A DNA stretch of 62,000 nt. Source: Symbiodinium natans. Its lineage: Eukaryota > Sar > Dinophyceae > Suessiales > Symbiodiniaceae. Position numbers and translations under genes: made by a program. Below the pieces are notes generated by a model. It searched no databases. It had not been told where the DNA came from and worked only from the letters and a program-made list of their open reading frames with translations. This document shows positions 1-8,499 of this stretch, piece by piece (position 1 is the stretch's first letter; every line of letters starts with the position of its first letter). Where the stretch lies: positions 1-62,000 of the forward strand of contig CAJNDS010002382.1 in NCBI GenBank assembly GCA_905221605.1, written 5' to 3'.

Positions 1-825
1 ATTTATTTCAGAAATATTCAATATTCTCTAAAAATCATTCATATTAAGTTATGTTCTATCATATACAATCTGAATTTACTTTCCGATAAAATCAATAGTT
101 GTTCGCCTGTAGTCTAGCCCATATTGATATTTTATCAAGCACATGTGGTGTGTATGCGCACGTGGCGCACGTAACTCAAGGGCAATTCATGACTGCTTTT
201 CGTATTTTTACCAAGCCTATTGGTCTTATGAAAATGTGGCAAAATTCAAAGCTGAACATCTTGAGTAGTGCCCTGGAAAGGACGTCCACCTTAACTCATG
301 TCAGCTCTCAAGAAAAATGCGCACGCCAGGCGCCATTTCTTGGGATAATCGAGTCCGCATCAGGCCTCTTAGCAGCCTCTGTAACACTCCACCTGAGCGC
401 AAGGCAGGAAGTCCAATCTAGGCCATTTGAAGGGCTTTTGCTTTTCCCTAACTCGTATGCCAGCCGAAAGAGACCCAAATTGTGAGTTCCCGGAACCATG
501 AACCCTGCAGAGTCGCTGCAGCTTTGGTGCCCCACGCTCAGCATGCTGGCTGCGATCGTGCTCCACAAACACAGGTAAGGGAGGCCCCACCTTTCCAGAA
601 AATCAAAGGGGGACTGGCTGTGTAGCGGACCGGAGTGAAAAACATGAACCTAATCATTGCTTGCAACAAAAAAACTATACAACTAATTGCTGCTGCTGCC
701 ACCACTACCACGACGCGCCAGTAAAGTTTCTGCTGTTTTACGAAGAATAGTAGCAATGCTGTCGGAGTACTAGAACTGGTACTGGCAGTTCTTGCAGGAG
801 TAGGATTCAAAGCAAGTGTTGTATT
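1..825. other. No recognisable gene
   Basis: The first 130 bp are AT-rich compared with the rest of the window. Open frames of up to about 148 codons exist on both strands but overlap one another and show no domain or composition suggesting a protein. Nothing else identified. Confidence 0.5.
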
Positions 826-980
826 TGGAGTGGTCGTGGTTGTGGTCGTTGTTGGTGGTGGTGGTGGTGGTGGCGGCGGTGGCGGCGGTGCTAGTGCTAG
901 TGCTAGTGCTCGTGCTAGCGGTTGGTAGGTGGTGGAGTGCTGGTGGTCGTGGTGGTGGTGGTGGTAGTAGCAGCAGTAGG
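826..980. repeat. Compound GTG/GCG microsatellite
   Basis: Imperfect tracts rich in GTG and GGC, then about five copies of GTGCTA-type hexamers near 889-918, then more GTG and AGTAGC. All frames on both strands stay open here, giving poly-Val, poly-Pro or poly-Thr translations that are not evidence of a gene. It lies about 180 bp from the 3' end of the retrotransposon. Confidence 0.9.
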
Positions 981-1158
981 ACAAATAACGCTCGCAAGTA
1001 ACCGTACTTTGGCTGTCCTTCTCTCATCAACCCAAAAATCACTAAACTCTCAAAACAAGTGCCAAGACTGTTCGAAACGGAAGAGCGGCCTCAGCAGTTC
1101 CGAAGCCAGCGGTGTAACCTGAGTGTGGATGGCTGAAACCCACCTGGATGAATGCATG

Positions 1159-1276
1159 CCTCTACACCAAACCTACTCTCCGGAACCCCGTATGCACAAC
1201 ACAAGGGAGGGGCGCGCCAACCTTTTGCAGGAAATGCCGGGCAACAGTCAAGAGCCAACTGGCCCATCTAAGCCCC
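1159..1276 (-). repeat. Terminal repeat B2 (3' end of the YR retrotransposon)
   Basis: A 118-bp copy of 1497-1614 with one mismatch. It marks the 3' boundary of the element on the minus strand: the match ends at 1159, beyond which the flank is unrelated to the sequence before B1. Confidence 0.9.
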
Positions 1277-1320
1277 GGCCCCACTACCCAGCTGCTCAGC
1301 AACCAGGGTGGGTGGGCGGG

Positions 1321-1497
1321 AAAACGCAAGGCAAACTCTGCAGACAAGACTGCAGTGTGACCAAACCGACAGTGCACAGGCTCAGCTGTTCAACTCAACT
1401 CGAGCACGCACACATACAATGTACACTGTATGGAGGAGTAGGTGTGGAGAGAGGGCCGGTGTTCTGCCAAACCCAACCGAACCGGGAACACCAACAC
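1321..1497 (-). repeat. Internal repeat A2 of the YR retrotransposon
   Basis: A 177-bp direct repeat identical to 5555-5731. It abuts repeat B1 with no gap (base 1497 belongs to both matches) and is separated from B2 by 44 bp (1277-1320). Its position between the two B copies is what defines the split direct repeat arrangement. Confidence 0.92.
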
Positions 1498-1614
1498 CTC
1501 TGCACCAAACCTACTCTCCGGAACCCCGTATGCACAACACAAGGGAGGGGCGCGCCAACCTTTTGCAGGAAATGCCGGGCAACAGTCAAGAGCCAACTGG
1601 CCCATCTAAGCCCC
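1497..1614 (-). repeat. Internal repeat B1 of the YR retrotransposon
   Basis: A 118-bp copy matching 1159-1276 with a single difference (position 1502 against 1164). It lies directly downstream of the RT/RNase H frame, which ends at 1722, leaving only about 107 bp of untranslated internal sequence. Confidence 0.92.
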
Positions 1615-1721
1615 AAAGAACTGCCGGTTGGCTCTGCCCAGGCGTGCCCTATACCCCCAACAATCTGCGCGACTGCACAGCGCTACGCAGTACACTCGAA
1701 ACAACGTGCCGAATTGAGGCA

Positions 1722-3755
1722 TTACAGCGAACTTGATCGCCCCAGAAACTTCGCCCAAGGCTCAAGAAGTTCACCCAAATCCAGACGCACTCGGTTCCAG
1801 ACGCCAAATTTGGACTGCAACTCCGGGGATGGCGCCGGACTTTCTGGATCATTCAGCCGGCTCAGGCTGTCCGCCTCCACGTTCCTCTCGCCCGCCATAT
1901 GCGACATGTCCAACGTCACACCAAGATCCAAGCAAGCGCTTGCTAGTGTCATCAAAGCGAACGACAAAGTACCCGAAGTAGACAAGCCCTTGCTGCACGA
2001 GGCCACCACCGCCAAGTTGTCTCCAAACTGACGCAGGCGAACTGCGTGCGTGAACTTCCCACCAACTATCTTTGCACGCGCCAAGACGAGCGCCACCTGC
2101 GCCAATAGCTCCAGCGCGCAAATCGCTTCCTGCAGCCTCTCTGGGCAGGCCCAGGCTGAAGGCAACTGACCACCCTTAATTTCCAAGTGGAACCACCAAA
2201 GCTGACCACCAGAGCAGAACCAGCCTCCCAATCCGGCCACGGACGCCCCGGCCCAGGCATCTGCTGCTCCGTTGTTAAGGACAACCTCGCCAGCCCAAGA
2301 AAAAGAGTTGTCGCGGAAAGCCATCTGCAACACTGACATCGCCGCCAAACAGACCTGGTCCAAGTCCACATTGGCCGTCCAGACAGAGAAGCGCACCCAG
2401 ACTTTCCCGGTCAACACGCGAGGCTGCCTAAGCAGCCTCTTCGCCTCCACCACCGAGCCGACGGGCTGCTTGCCAATTTCGCAAAGCCTCCATCCCTTCT
2501 GGACATCGCTCGTCGACGCAGCACGTTGAACCACAAGCCCGTCCTCCAGCAAGAGAGACAGCTCTTCGAGCTGACCCCATCCCAGGCACTGCAAGCGCGC
2601 TCCAGGCCTGTTCAGTCGCTTGAACAGCGGAGCAAGGAAGGCCCTCAACGCAAGTCGGACCTGAGTGGCCCAAAGCAAGAAGCCTAGCAGCTGCGCCAGA
2701 ACGCGGCGAGGGACGCGACGTGGATGTAGTCGCCACCAGGCCAACTCCCGCAACACTTTGCCCTGCTTGTTCTCCGGCAGCGCCGCCCAGAATTCCGAGA
2801 TCAGAGTCAGGCGCCAGCCCAAATACGTGAGGTCGTTTCCGAGGGCAAGCTTCTTCCACGACAGCGGCACCTCCAAAATCTGCAGGATAGCTAGCACAAC
2901 CAACATTGCGAACGCAGCCCGAGGCAGCAAAAGTAAGAAGTCGTCCACATACACCGCACCGAGGTGCTTGTGGCGAACGAGCATGTGGATGAGCCGCATC
3001 AAAAGCGAAGAGAGACGGCTCCACCAGTAAGCCGACCAAGCGGCGCCAAAGTGATTTACCACGTACGCGTAAAATACGCCCTCCAAAGAGAAGACAGAGA
3101 AACCCACGTCCTCTGCAGCAGTTCTTATGGACTTGTGCGCTCCCTTAACATCCACGCAGAATAAAACCCAAGCGGAGCAGTCCACTTCCCCGCCGCACCA
3201 AGCTGCAAACCGGTTGAGCGCTGCCGTGAATAAGTACAGGGAGGGAACCTCCGCTCTCTCACAGAAACGAGCAGCAGGGCTGGCGCCACTGGCCTTGGAG
3301 TCGCCGATCAATCTGTCCTCCTTGCCCGGAGAGGTCACCACACCCAGCTTGCCGATCGCCAACTCGCCCGGCGGAAAACGCTGCTGCACTGCGGGCAGAC
3401 CCCCTTCAATGTGAACCATGTAACCCTGATCCAGCTCCTTCTGAACCAACTCGCGCACTCTGGAACGTTCCCTCTCCGCTGAAGCGTGATTGGCGGTGCA
3501 CAAGCACAAGTCGCAAACATCGCACACCTCCTTGCAGTAACTAGACAAATGCAAGCACGCGCTCGCACGCAGGAGACCATGTCTCGCACGCACAGAAAAC
3601 CTCTCCTGAGGTCCCTGGCAAACACACGTTTGCCCCGATCTCCCCCTGAGATCAGATCTCACACGAGATTTCCTCGCTGCAGCTTTTGACTGCACCGGGC
3701 GCACTACGCGCCGGACCCACCACACAAAACCTGGGCGCACGCCAAGTGATTGCAT
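1722..3755 (-). CDS. Reverse transcriptase / RNase H polyprotein of the YR retrotransposon
   Basis: A 677-residue product that would copy the element RNA into DNA and degrade the RNA strand. The RT palm is clear: motif A with Asp202 in FCVDVKGAH, motif B near residues 236-245 (FGAAWSAYWW), motif C as YVDD at 269-272 in AVYVDDFLLLL, and a motif E-like LTYLGW around 309-314. RNase H occupies about 485-635: candidate acidic residues are Asp499 (AADAW), Glu549 (ALELLAQ), Asp579 (FGDN) and Asp629 in NVEADSLSRL, the ending typical of DIRS-type RNase H. Residues 67-90 are Cys-rich. The start is the first ATG after an in-frame TGA at about 3759-3761, but it lies within the end of the YR frame (overlap 3704-3755), so translation may instead come from -1 frameshifting or reinitiation. 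No frameshift or stop breaks the RT or RNase H core. The frame ends about 107 bp before repeat B1. Confidence 0.93.
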   Translation of the reverse strand: MQSLGVRPGFVWWVRRVVRPVQSKAAARKSRVRSDLRGRSGQTCVCQGPQERFSVRARHGLLRASACLHLSSYCKEVCDVCDLCLCTANHASAERERSRVRELVQKELDQGYMVHIEGGLPAVQQRFPPGELAIGKLGVVTSPGKEDRLIGDSKASGASPAARFCERAEVPSLYLFTAALNRFAAWCGGEVDCSAWVLFCVDVKGAHKSIRTAAEDVGFSVFSLEGVFYAYVVNHFGAAWSAYWWSRLSSLLMRLIHMLVRHKHLGAVYVDDFLLLLPRAAFAMLVVLAILQILEVPLSWKKLALGNDLTYLGWRLTLISEFWAALPENKQGKVLRELAWWRLHPRRVPRRVLAQLLGFLLWATQVRLALRAFLAPLFKRLNRPGARLQCLGWGQLEELSLLLEDGLVVQRAASTSDVQKGWRLCEIGKQPVGSVVEAKRLLRQPRVLTGKVWVRFSVWTANVDLDQVCLAAMSVLQMAFRDNSFSWAGEVVLNNGAADAWAGASVAGLGGWFCSGGQLWWFHLEIKGGQLPSAWACPERLQEAICALELLAQVALVLARAKIVGGKFTHAVRLRQFGDNLAVVASCSKGLSTSGTLSFALMTLASACLDLGVTLDMSHMAGERNVEADSLSRLNDPESPAPSPELQSKFGVWNRVRLDLGELLEPWAKFLGRSSSL

Positions 3756-5029
3756 GGCTCAAAGGGGGTCGCTTTCAGGGAGGGGTCCTCCTTCCAAACC
3801 TGCCAGTGCAAATCATCGATATCCTTGGAAGGTGCGCAAGCCCTTCTCACAACCCCGCAGTCCAAAATCACAGCAGCATGAAACCTAGCACTCAGGCAGT
3901 TCACCACGTACATATCTTGCAGGAGCTGACCCCTTGAAATTTGATCATCTTCTTCGTCGCAGCAGGCATCCTCGGCCTCCATCTCCTCGGACACGCTAGA
4001 GCTGCAAGAAGAGATGGTCGATCCATCCGACTCAGACTCGGCATCCGTGTCGTCCTCTGACCTTTCCGCTGCACTCAAACCCATAGGGATGATTTCCAAC
4101 TTCGCCGTCTTGAAGGCCAAACGACACTCTGGGACGGGTCTCCGCGCACCCCGCACTTGTGGCGTTAACGGCACCCAACCTCCCCGGATAGCCTGGACCA
4201 CTGCCAGCTGGCCCCGCAGCGCAGGAAGCACATCTTCACGCCCATATTTCTGCGCCATAGCTTCCCCAGAATCGCGAGATCGGTGATGGCCCCACAGACG
4301 CTGCCACACACTGTCAATATCAACTTGAACACCCCAGGACAAGCCCGTCACCTTCAAGCTATGCAATGTGTAGACACCCACAGCCTCCACTGGTAGCTTT
4401 CCAACGCTCACCAACAGACGCCTCAGCTGGGACAGCGCAAAGGTGAAGGAAGCTCTATCCCCACTTGGACCCGGGATCATGAAGTCTGCGTCTCCCAGTC
4501 GCTGTCGCAGCAGCGCCACTGCCGGCGTCCAGTCACCGCAGACCCCAACTGTCAAGCAACCCCAAGGCATAGGCGTGCGTGAAGACTTCGTACGCCAGCA
4601 ACAGCATCTCAAAATTCCCTCTACAATGTCCATCTCATTCACGGAGACCCGCTGCGCATCACTAAACCTCAACGCTGCCCAAATCATGATCAGGAAGGCC
4701 ACGGTCAGCAACCCATCTCCATCCAGGCCCTCTTCCTGGCCCATGCTCTCCAGCACCTTCCGCTCGAAGTTGGCGACGGCGCTTAGAGGTAGTGGCAGCG
4801 CTTCCTTACGAGCTTCCTTTTGGCCATAAGAGCCAGTCCAGGCAGCGACCACAGGATTTGCCAGGCACGACAGCAGCTTATCCCAACCAAGAATTCCCGC
4901 CACGAATTTCAAGGATGTCACTGGTGCATTGCTCGCGCTCCGCCGCTGCTGAATACAAGCCAAGAAGCTGACCAACACGCTAACTGACGCATCTGCCGAA
5001 ACAATCTCCCTGCCATAGATGAAATCCAT
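3704..5029 (-). CDS. Tyrosine recombinase (integrase) of the YR retrotransposon
   Basis: A 441-residue product expected to integrate the circular DNA form of the element by strand exchange through a phosphotyrosine. Seen in the sequence: an N-terminal helical part (1-90) resembling a core-binding domain; the catalytic Arg I at Arg121 in AALRFSDAQR; a beta-hairpin Lys candidate at 148 (RTKSS); the box II motif at 223-226 as HSLK, with Lys in the place of the usual Arg; the late His in GHHR at 248-249; and the nucleophile candidate Tyr262 in QKYGRED. The tail (about 322-362) is strongly acidic and Ser-rich (EDDTDAESESDG and similar) and is not part of a standard YR fold. The ATG at 5029 is the first in this frame after an in-frame TGA at 5057-5059. 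The frame upstream reads into the 5057-5611 open frame, so the true N terminus may lie there. Placing the YR before the RT is unlike Ngaro or DIRS1, where it follows. Confidence 0.86.
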   Translation of the reverse strand: MDFIYGREIVSADASVSVLVSFLACIQQRRSASNAPVTSLKFVAGILGWDKLLSCLANPVVAAWTGSYGQKEARKEALPLPLSAVANFERKVLESMGQEEGLDGDGLLTVAFLIMIWAALRFSDAQRVSVNEMDIVEGILRCCCWRTKSSRTPMPWGCLTVGVCGDWTPAVALLRQRLGDADFMIPGPSGDRASFTFALSQLRRLLVSVGKLPVEAVGVYTLHSLKVTGLSWGVQVDIDSVWQRLWGHHRSRDSGEAMAQKYGREDVLPALRGQLAVVQAIRGGWVPLTPQVRGARRPVPECRLAFKTAKLEIIPMGLSAAERSEDDTDAESESDGSTISSCSSSVSEEMEAEDACCDEEDDQISRGQLLQDMYVVNCLSARFHAAVILDCGVVRRACAPSKDIDDLHWQVWKEDPSLKATPFEPCNHLACAQVLCGGSGA

Positions 5030-5056
5030 CCAAAGCTTATCCTGACAAGTGCCGCC

Positions 5057-5611
5057 TCAAAGTTCCCGCAGCTTTCCCACGCAAGACTTCCACAAACTAT
5101 CCAGAGCAAGCTCGCCAAGGTCCTTGAAGAAAGGCGACGAAGCGAGAAAGGGCATTAGAAGCCCGACCCAAGAATCCGCCAACAAGCGCCACTGCTCATC
5201 CTCCCAGTCTTTTGCACGAGAACCTGGCTGCACTTGGAAAGCCAACCCAACACCAAGCCTCGCACACACAGACGGAGGCTCCAGCGGCAGTGTGAGCTCC
5301 AAACTCGGCTGAGGCGAGGAGAAAGACGGACGCGCAAGACCTCCTCTGCGGCACGGTTTGTACGCAGGCACGCCAGCCTCGCGTAAGATATCTGGACGTG
5401 GACAACCAACTCCACAAGGCACACGTGGCGCTGCCACTACGTGGCTCGGCGCGGCTCGAGGCGTGCCCCCATGGTTTAGGCAGTAAGGGCCCACCGCCTC
5501 CAACCTTGGACGCGGCAGCCCAGGCCCTTTCTTCTGCAACATGAAGACAAAAGAAAAACGCAAGGCAAACTCTGCAGACAAGACTGCAGTGTGACCAAAC
5601 CGACAGTGCAC
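5057..5611 (-). CDS. Upstream open frame of the YR retrotransposon (possible Gag-like protein or YR N terminus)
   Basis: An open frame of up to 184 codons from a GTG inside repeat A1; the first ATG is at about 5542, giving about 161 residues. It is in the same frame as the YR at 3704-5029, and the two are separated only by a TGA at 5057-5059 and nine further codons. The first part is Pro/Arg-rich with no domain I recognise. The last 50 residues (from about RAKDWEDEQW to VGKLREL) look helical and continue naturally into the YR core-binding region, with Trp and Leu spacing like the first helix of many recombinase N-terminal domains. This may therefore be a separate Gag-like protein, or the real N terminus of the recombinase interrupted by a nonsense change. 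It is certainly inside the element; its function is not established. Confidence 0.5.
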   Translation of the reverse strand: MHCRFGHTAVLSAEFALRFSFVFMLQKKGPGLPRPRLEAVGPYCLNHGGTPRAAPSHVVAAPRVPCGVGCPRPDILREAGVPAYKPCRRGGLARPSFSSPQPSLELTLPLEPPSVCARLGVGLAFQVQPGSRAKDWEDEQWRLLADSWVGLLMPFLASSPFFKDLGELALDSLWKSCVGKLREL

Positions 5612-5731
5612 AGGCTCAGCTGTTCAACTCAACTCGAGCACGCACACATACAATGTACACTGTATGGAGGAGTAGGTGTGGAGAGAGGGCCGGTGTTCTG
5701 CCAAACCCAACCGAACCGGGAACACCAACAC
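5555..5731 (-). repeat. Terminal repeat A1 (5' end of the YR retrotransposon)
   Basis: A 177-bp copy identical by eye to 1321-1497. It forms the 5' terminus of the element on the minus strand; the match breaks immediately at 5732 and at 5554. It contains the GTG that opens the upstream reading frame. By analogy with other split-direct-repeat elements it should hold the promoter, but I see no recognisable promoter motif. Confidence 0.92.
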
Positions 5732-6832
5732 ATCTTCGTGTTGTTCCCAATGAATTAAATAGCTCGCGCGATGCGAATGCCTATTGCAGCCAAGCAGCGT
5801 GGAGGCAAGTGAAGTCGGCCGAGCGTTTGCGCGGCCTGTGGCTACAATTTGAACACATGTCACGGACTGTTGAAGTCAACTTGCTATGTGTGAATTTGAG
5901 GTCTACATGCTGAGGGCCTGTGTAGATGAAGCTGAGACAGAACACCAGAAAAACTGAAATTCCGGGATCAGGGCTGATCCGATATCCGAATCGATCACAC
6001 GTGCAACATCTCTCATGGACTATATCTGCAAGCGAGCACCTTCATATCGATGCCTGGGAACACTGAACTGTGCCCCGGCTACAAACCTTTTCGATCTTTC
6101 AGACTGAGCTCCCCAGCCCAAGCAGTGATCGCAGCAGCCACTGGCTCCTTGTACGACAGCACAAATCTCGACAAATCTCAACTTGAGTTTAGGGCTTGTG
6201 GGTTCCAAGCCCACCCCCAGGGTCCGTCGCCGAGACGGCTGGACTTTCGGATGCCAGTAGAGCCTGGTAGAGTTGCAGAGGTGCAGTGGCATTGGCAAGG
6301 GCCATCATTTGGAGTATCGCCTCCTTTTTCAGGAGTCTGGGCACCGCCAGCTATAAACTTAGAACCAATGGACAATGAAAGAGTGCAGGCCTCGGAAGAC
6401 CAGATGCCATCAAGTGACACCATGTGATGAAAGAGGCTTAGGCTGCAAGAAGAACTCTGCAAACCATGCAGGCATGATCTTTGCAGCTTGGAGTGCGCAA
6501 TGCTCACAACCGTGACCATGAACCGCAAAACACCGCAAAGTCTGACATGGCAAAGCCTGTTCAAAAGCGTCTTTGAAACCCAGCTGAGGAGTACCTGGCG
6601 TGACCGCCAGCGCGCTTCTGCCACCCAGCATGGCGACGGTGTCATGTCCAAGGCCTGGTCACCACGTCAAATCGCTTTGGTGTCAACGGTGCAGGGGCAG
6701 GCGTCGTTAGTGGTCGTGTTGGTAATTGCCGTCGTCCGGAGCAGGAGCGGATCAAGAGGAGGAGGAGCAAAAGCAGGAGCAGTAGTCAGCGCACTTAGTA
6801 GTCACAGTCATAGTGGCAGCCTAGTGGTAGCA
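5732..6832. other. No recognisable gene
   Basis: Sequence flanking the 5' end of the retrotransposon. Open frames of up to about 157 codons (for example minus strand 6178-6651) show no family I recognise. From about 6700 the sequence grades into the trinucleotide-rich block. Confidence 0.5.
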
Positions 6833-6962
6833 CTCGTCGTCCTCTTCGTCCTCGTCGTCGTCCGTCGTCGCGGTCGCGGTCACCGTCGCCGTCGCCGCCG
6901 CCGGCGTCGCTGTCGTGGTCGTCCTCGTCATCGTCGTCGTCGTGGTCGTGGTCGTGGTCTCG

Positions 6963-7027
<65 letters not shown>

Positions 7028-7192
7028 AACAGTAGAAGTAGAAGTAGAAGAAGTAGAAGAAGTAGAAGAAGTAGAAGTAGAAGTAGAAGTAGAAGTAGAA
7101 GTAGAAGTAGAAGTAGAAGTAGAAGTAGAAGTAGAAGTAGAAGACGTAGTAGAAGTACGAGAAGAAGTAGAAGAAGTAGAAGGAGTAGAAGA

Positions 7193-7282
<90 letters not shown>
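6833..7282. repeat. Successive tri- and hexanucleotide arrays
   Basis: Three adjoining arrays: imperfect GTC/GCC triplets from about 6833, becoming pure GTC over about 6964-7027; a GTAGAA/GAAGTA hexamer array at about 7030-7195; then pure AGT at about 7196-7282. Every frame is open on both strands, so the Arg/Ser-rich (SR-protein-like) 272-codon frame across it is an artefact of the repeat. Confidence 0.95.
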
Positions 7283-7287
7283 CGTCC

Positions 7288-7391
7288 TACTACCCTCAAA
7301 CCCTAAACCCCAAAGCCTGAAGTGCAGTCCCCTACCCTTGAACCCTAAACGTCCAGTACCTTGAGCCCTAAACCCCAAAGCCTGAAGTGCA
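7288..7391. repeat. Degenerate telomere-like block with a 26-bp direct duplication
   Basis: Immediately after the AGT array come several CCCTAAA and CCCTTGAA/CCCTCAAA words. A 26-bp stretch beginning CCCTAAACCCCAAAG occurs at 7301-7326 and again at 7366-7391. This resembles degraded interstitial TTTAGGG-type telomeric sequence. Confidence 0.75.
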
Positions 7392-8468
7392 AGCCCTAGC
7401 AGTAGCAGCAGCAGTAATATTTGTAGCGGTGACGTGGCGAGGGCCAGCTGAAATGCCGCGAAGACGATCCGAATACTGCCAACCGGCACTGGAGGGGCCT
7501 CGAGCTGATTCTCATGATGCCCCAGGGGAGCTCACTGAAAACGACGAGCAGCTAATGCTAATGCTCATCGTGCGTGAGCCAAGCAGCAGCTGATGGCGGT
7601 AGTGGTAGTGGTGGTAGTTGTGGCGGAAGCGGGAGGGAGTAGAGAGTTAATATGAGTCAGGAGTCATGGCCATGGTGCTATGCGGACTTTCGAAGGTGCC
7701 GAGCTTTGTGATAGTATGTGATTGCAGCTGCCGATTGGGAAGAGCTTGGTTGGGGCTAGGGTGAAACGAACGGATCCTGCCAAAAAGCCTGATGTGGACC
7801 TTGAATCTCCAATCGCTGCTGCAGTCACACAGATCCTTTCCAATGCCTTGTGCCCCGGCAATGGGCCTCCAGCGCCTCCTCCGTGAAGTGGCGGCCAAGA
7901 CCTGAAGAGCCCGCTGAGGTGTATTGCAGGGCCTTTTCGGCTTTAGGGTTTAAAGAGGTTGAGGCAGTCTTGGATGGTACGGCCCCGGACTCATTGGGTT
8001 GTGCAACGATTGAAGCTTCTGGGAACACGTTGTGGTCAGTTTAGGGTCTCGAGCATGACTGACCAGCAAGGTTCTGATTCTTGATGCGAAGGGTGTGTTG
8101 GAGAATTGGATAACGCAACTCTTACGCAGAAAGGACGGCACTGCAAACAAGGGATGTGCCGACCCTCCGGAAGCCCACCTCCACCCAAACCCCAAGCCCC
8201 AAAGCCGAAAACTACCAAAACACACCGACAAATCTACTGAAGCCCTCTTAAGCACTAAATGCCAACTGAGCCGAGTCCCTTCCATAAGTCTCACAAGGCT
8301 CCCTTCAGGGAGTCGTGCTGAAGCTCCGCTCCAGTGCGGGGAGGTGAAGCCGCGTGTGTCTCCCAGGGCCTCTTGAGGCGCTTGTTAAAGCCTTCTTTCG
8401 CCCTTTTCTACTAAGAGGGAATGTGCCATCTTTTCTGTGTCCCTCTTCCTTCCTGCCTGTGCACGTAG

Positions 8469-8499
<31 letters not shown>

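Larger units (their letters stand above)
1159..5731 (-). mobile_element. YR (tyrosine recombinase) retrotransposon with split direct repeats, apparently full length
   Basis: A complete-looking element of about 4,573 bp that encodes both a reverse transcriptase/RNase H and a tyrosine recombinase. Read on the minus strand the order is A1 (5731-5555), upstream open frame, YR, RT/RNase H, B1 (1614-1497), A2 (1497-1321), a 44-bp spacer, and B2 (1276-1159). A1 and A2 are identical over 177 bp; B1 and B2 match at 117 of 118 positions. Split direct repeats of this A1-ORFs-B1-A2-B2 kind are known from PAT, kangaroo and Ngaro elements, which are thought to replicate through a circular DNA intermediate that the YR integrates without a target-site duplication. 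I see no obvious target duplication just outside 1159 and 5731, as expected. The B1/A2 junction is seamless, sharing base 1497. Element type is well supported; assignment to a named clade needs phylogeny. Confidence 0.93.

Noticed and set aside
1123-2031. A 302-codon plus-strand frame
   Set aside because: It runs antisense to the RT/RNase H frame and crosses the terminal repeats; it has no domain of its own.
1159-5731. An LTR retrotransposon interpretation of the element
   Set aside because: The repeats are not simple long terminal repeats but an A1...B1-A2-B2 split arrangement, and the integrase is a tyrosine recombinase, not a DDE enzyme; no protease or DDE domain is visible.
6488-7306. 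A 272-codon Arg/Ser-rich frame resembling an SR splicing factor
   Set aside because: It is the translation of GTC, GTAGAA and AGT arrays; all frames on both strands are open here and there is no RNA-recognition domain.
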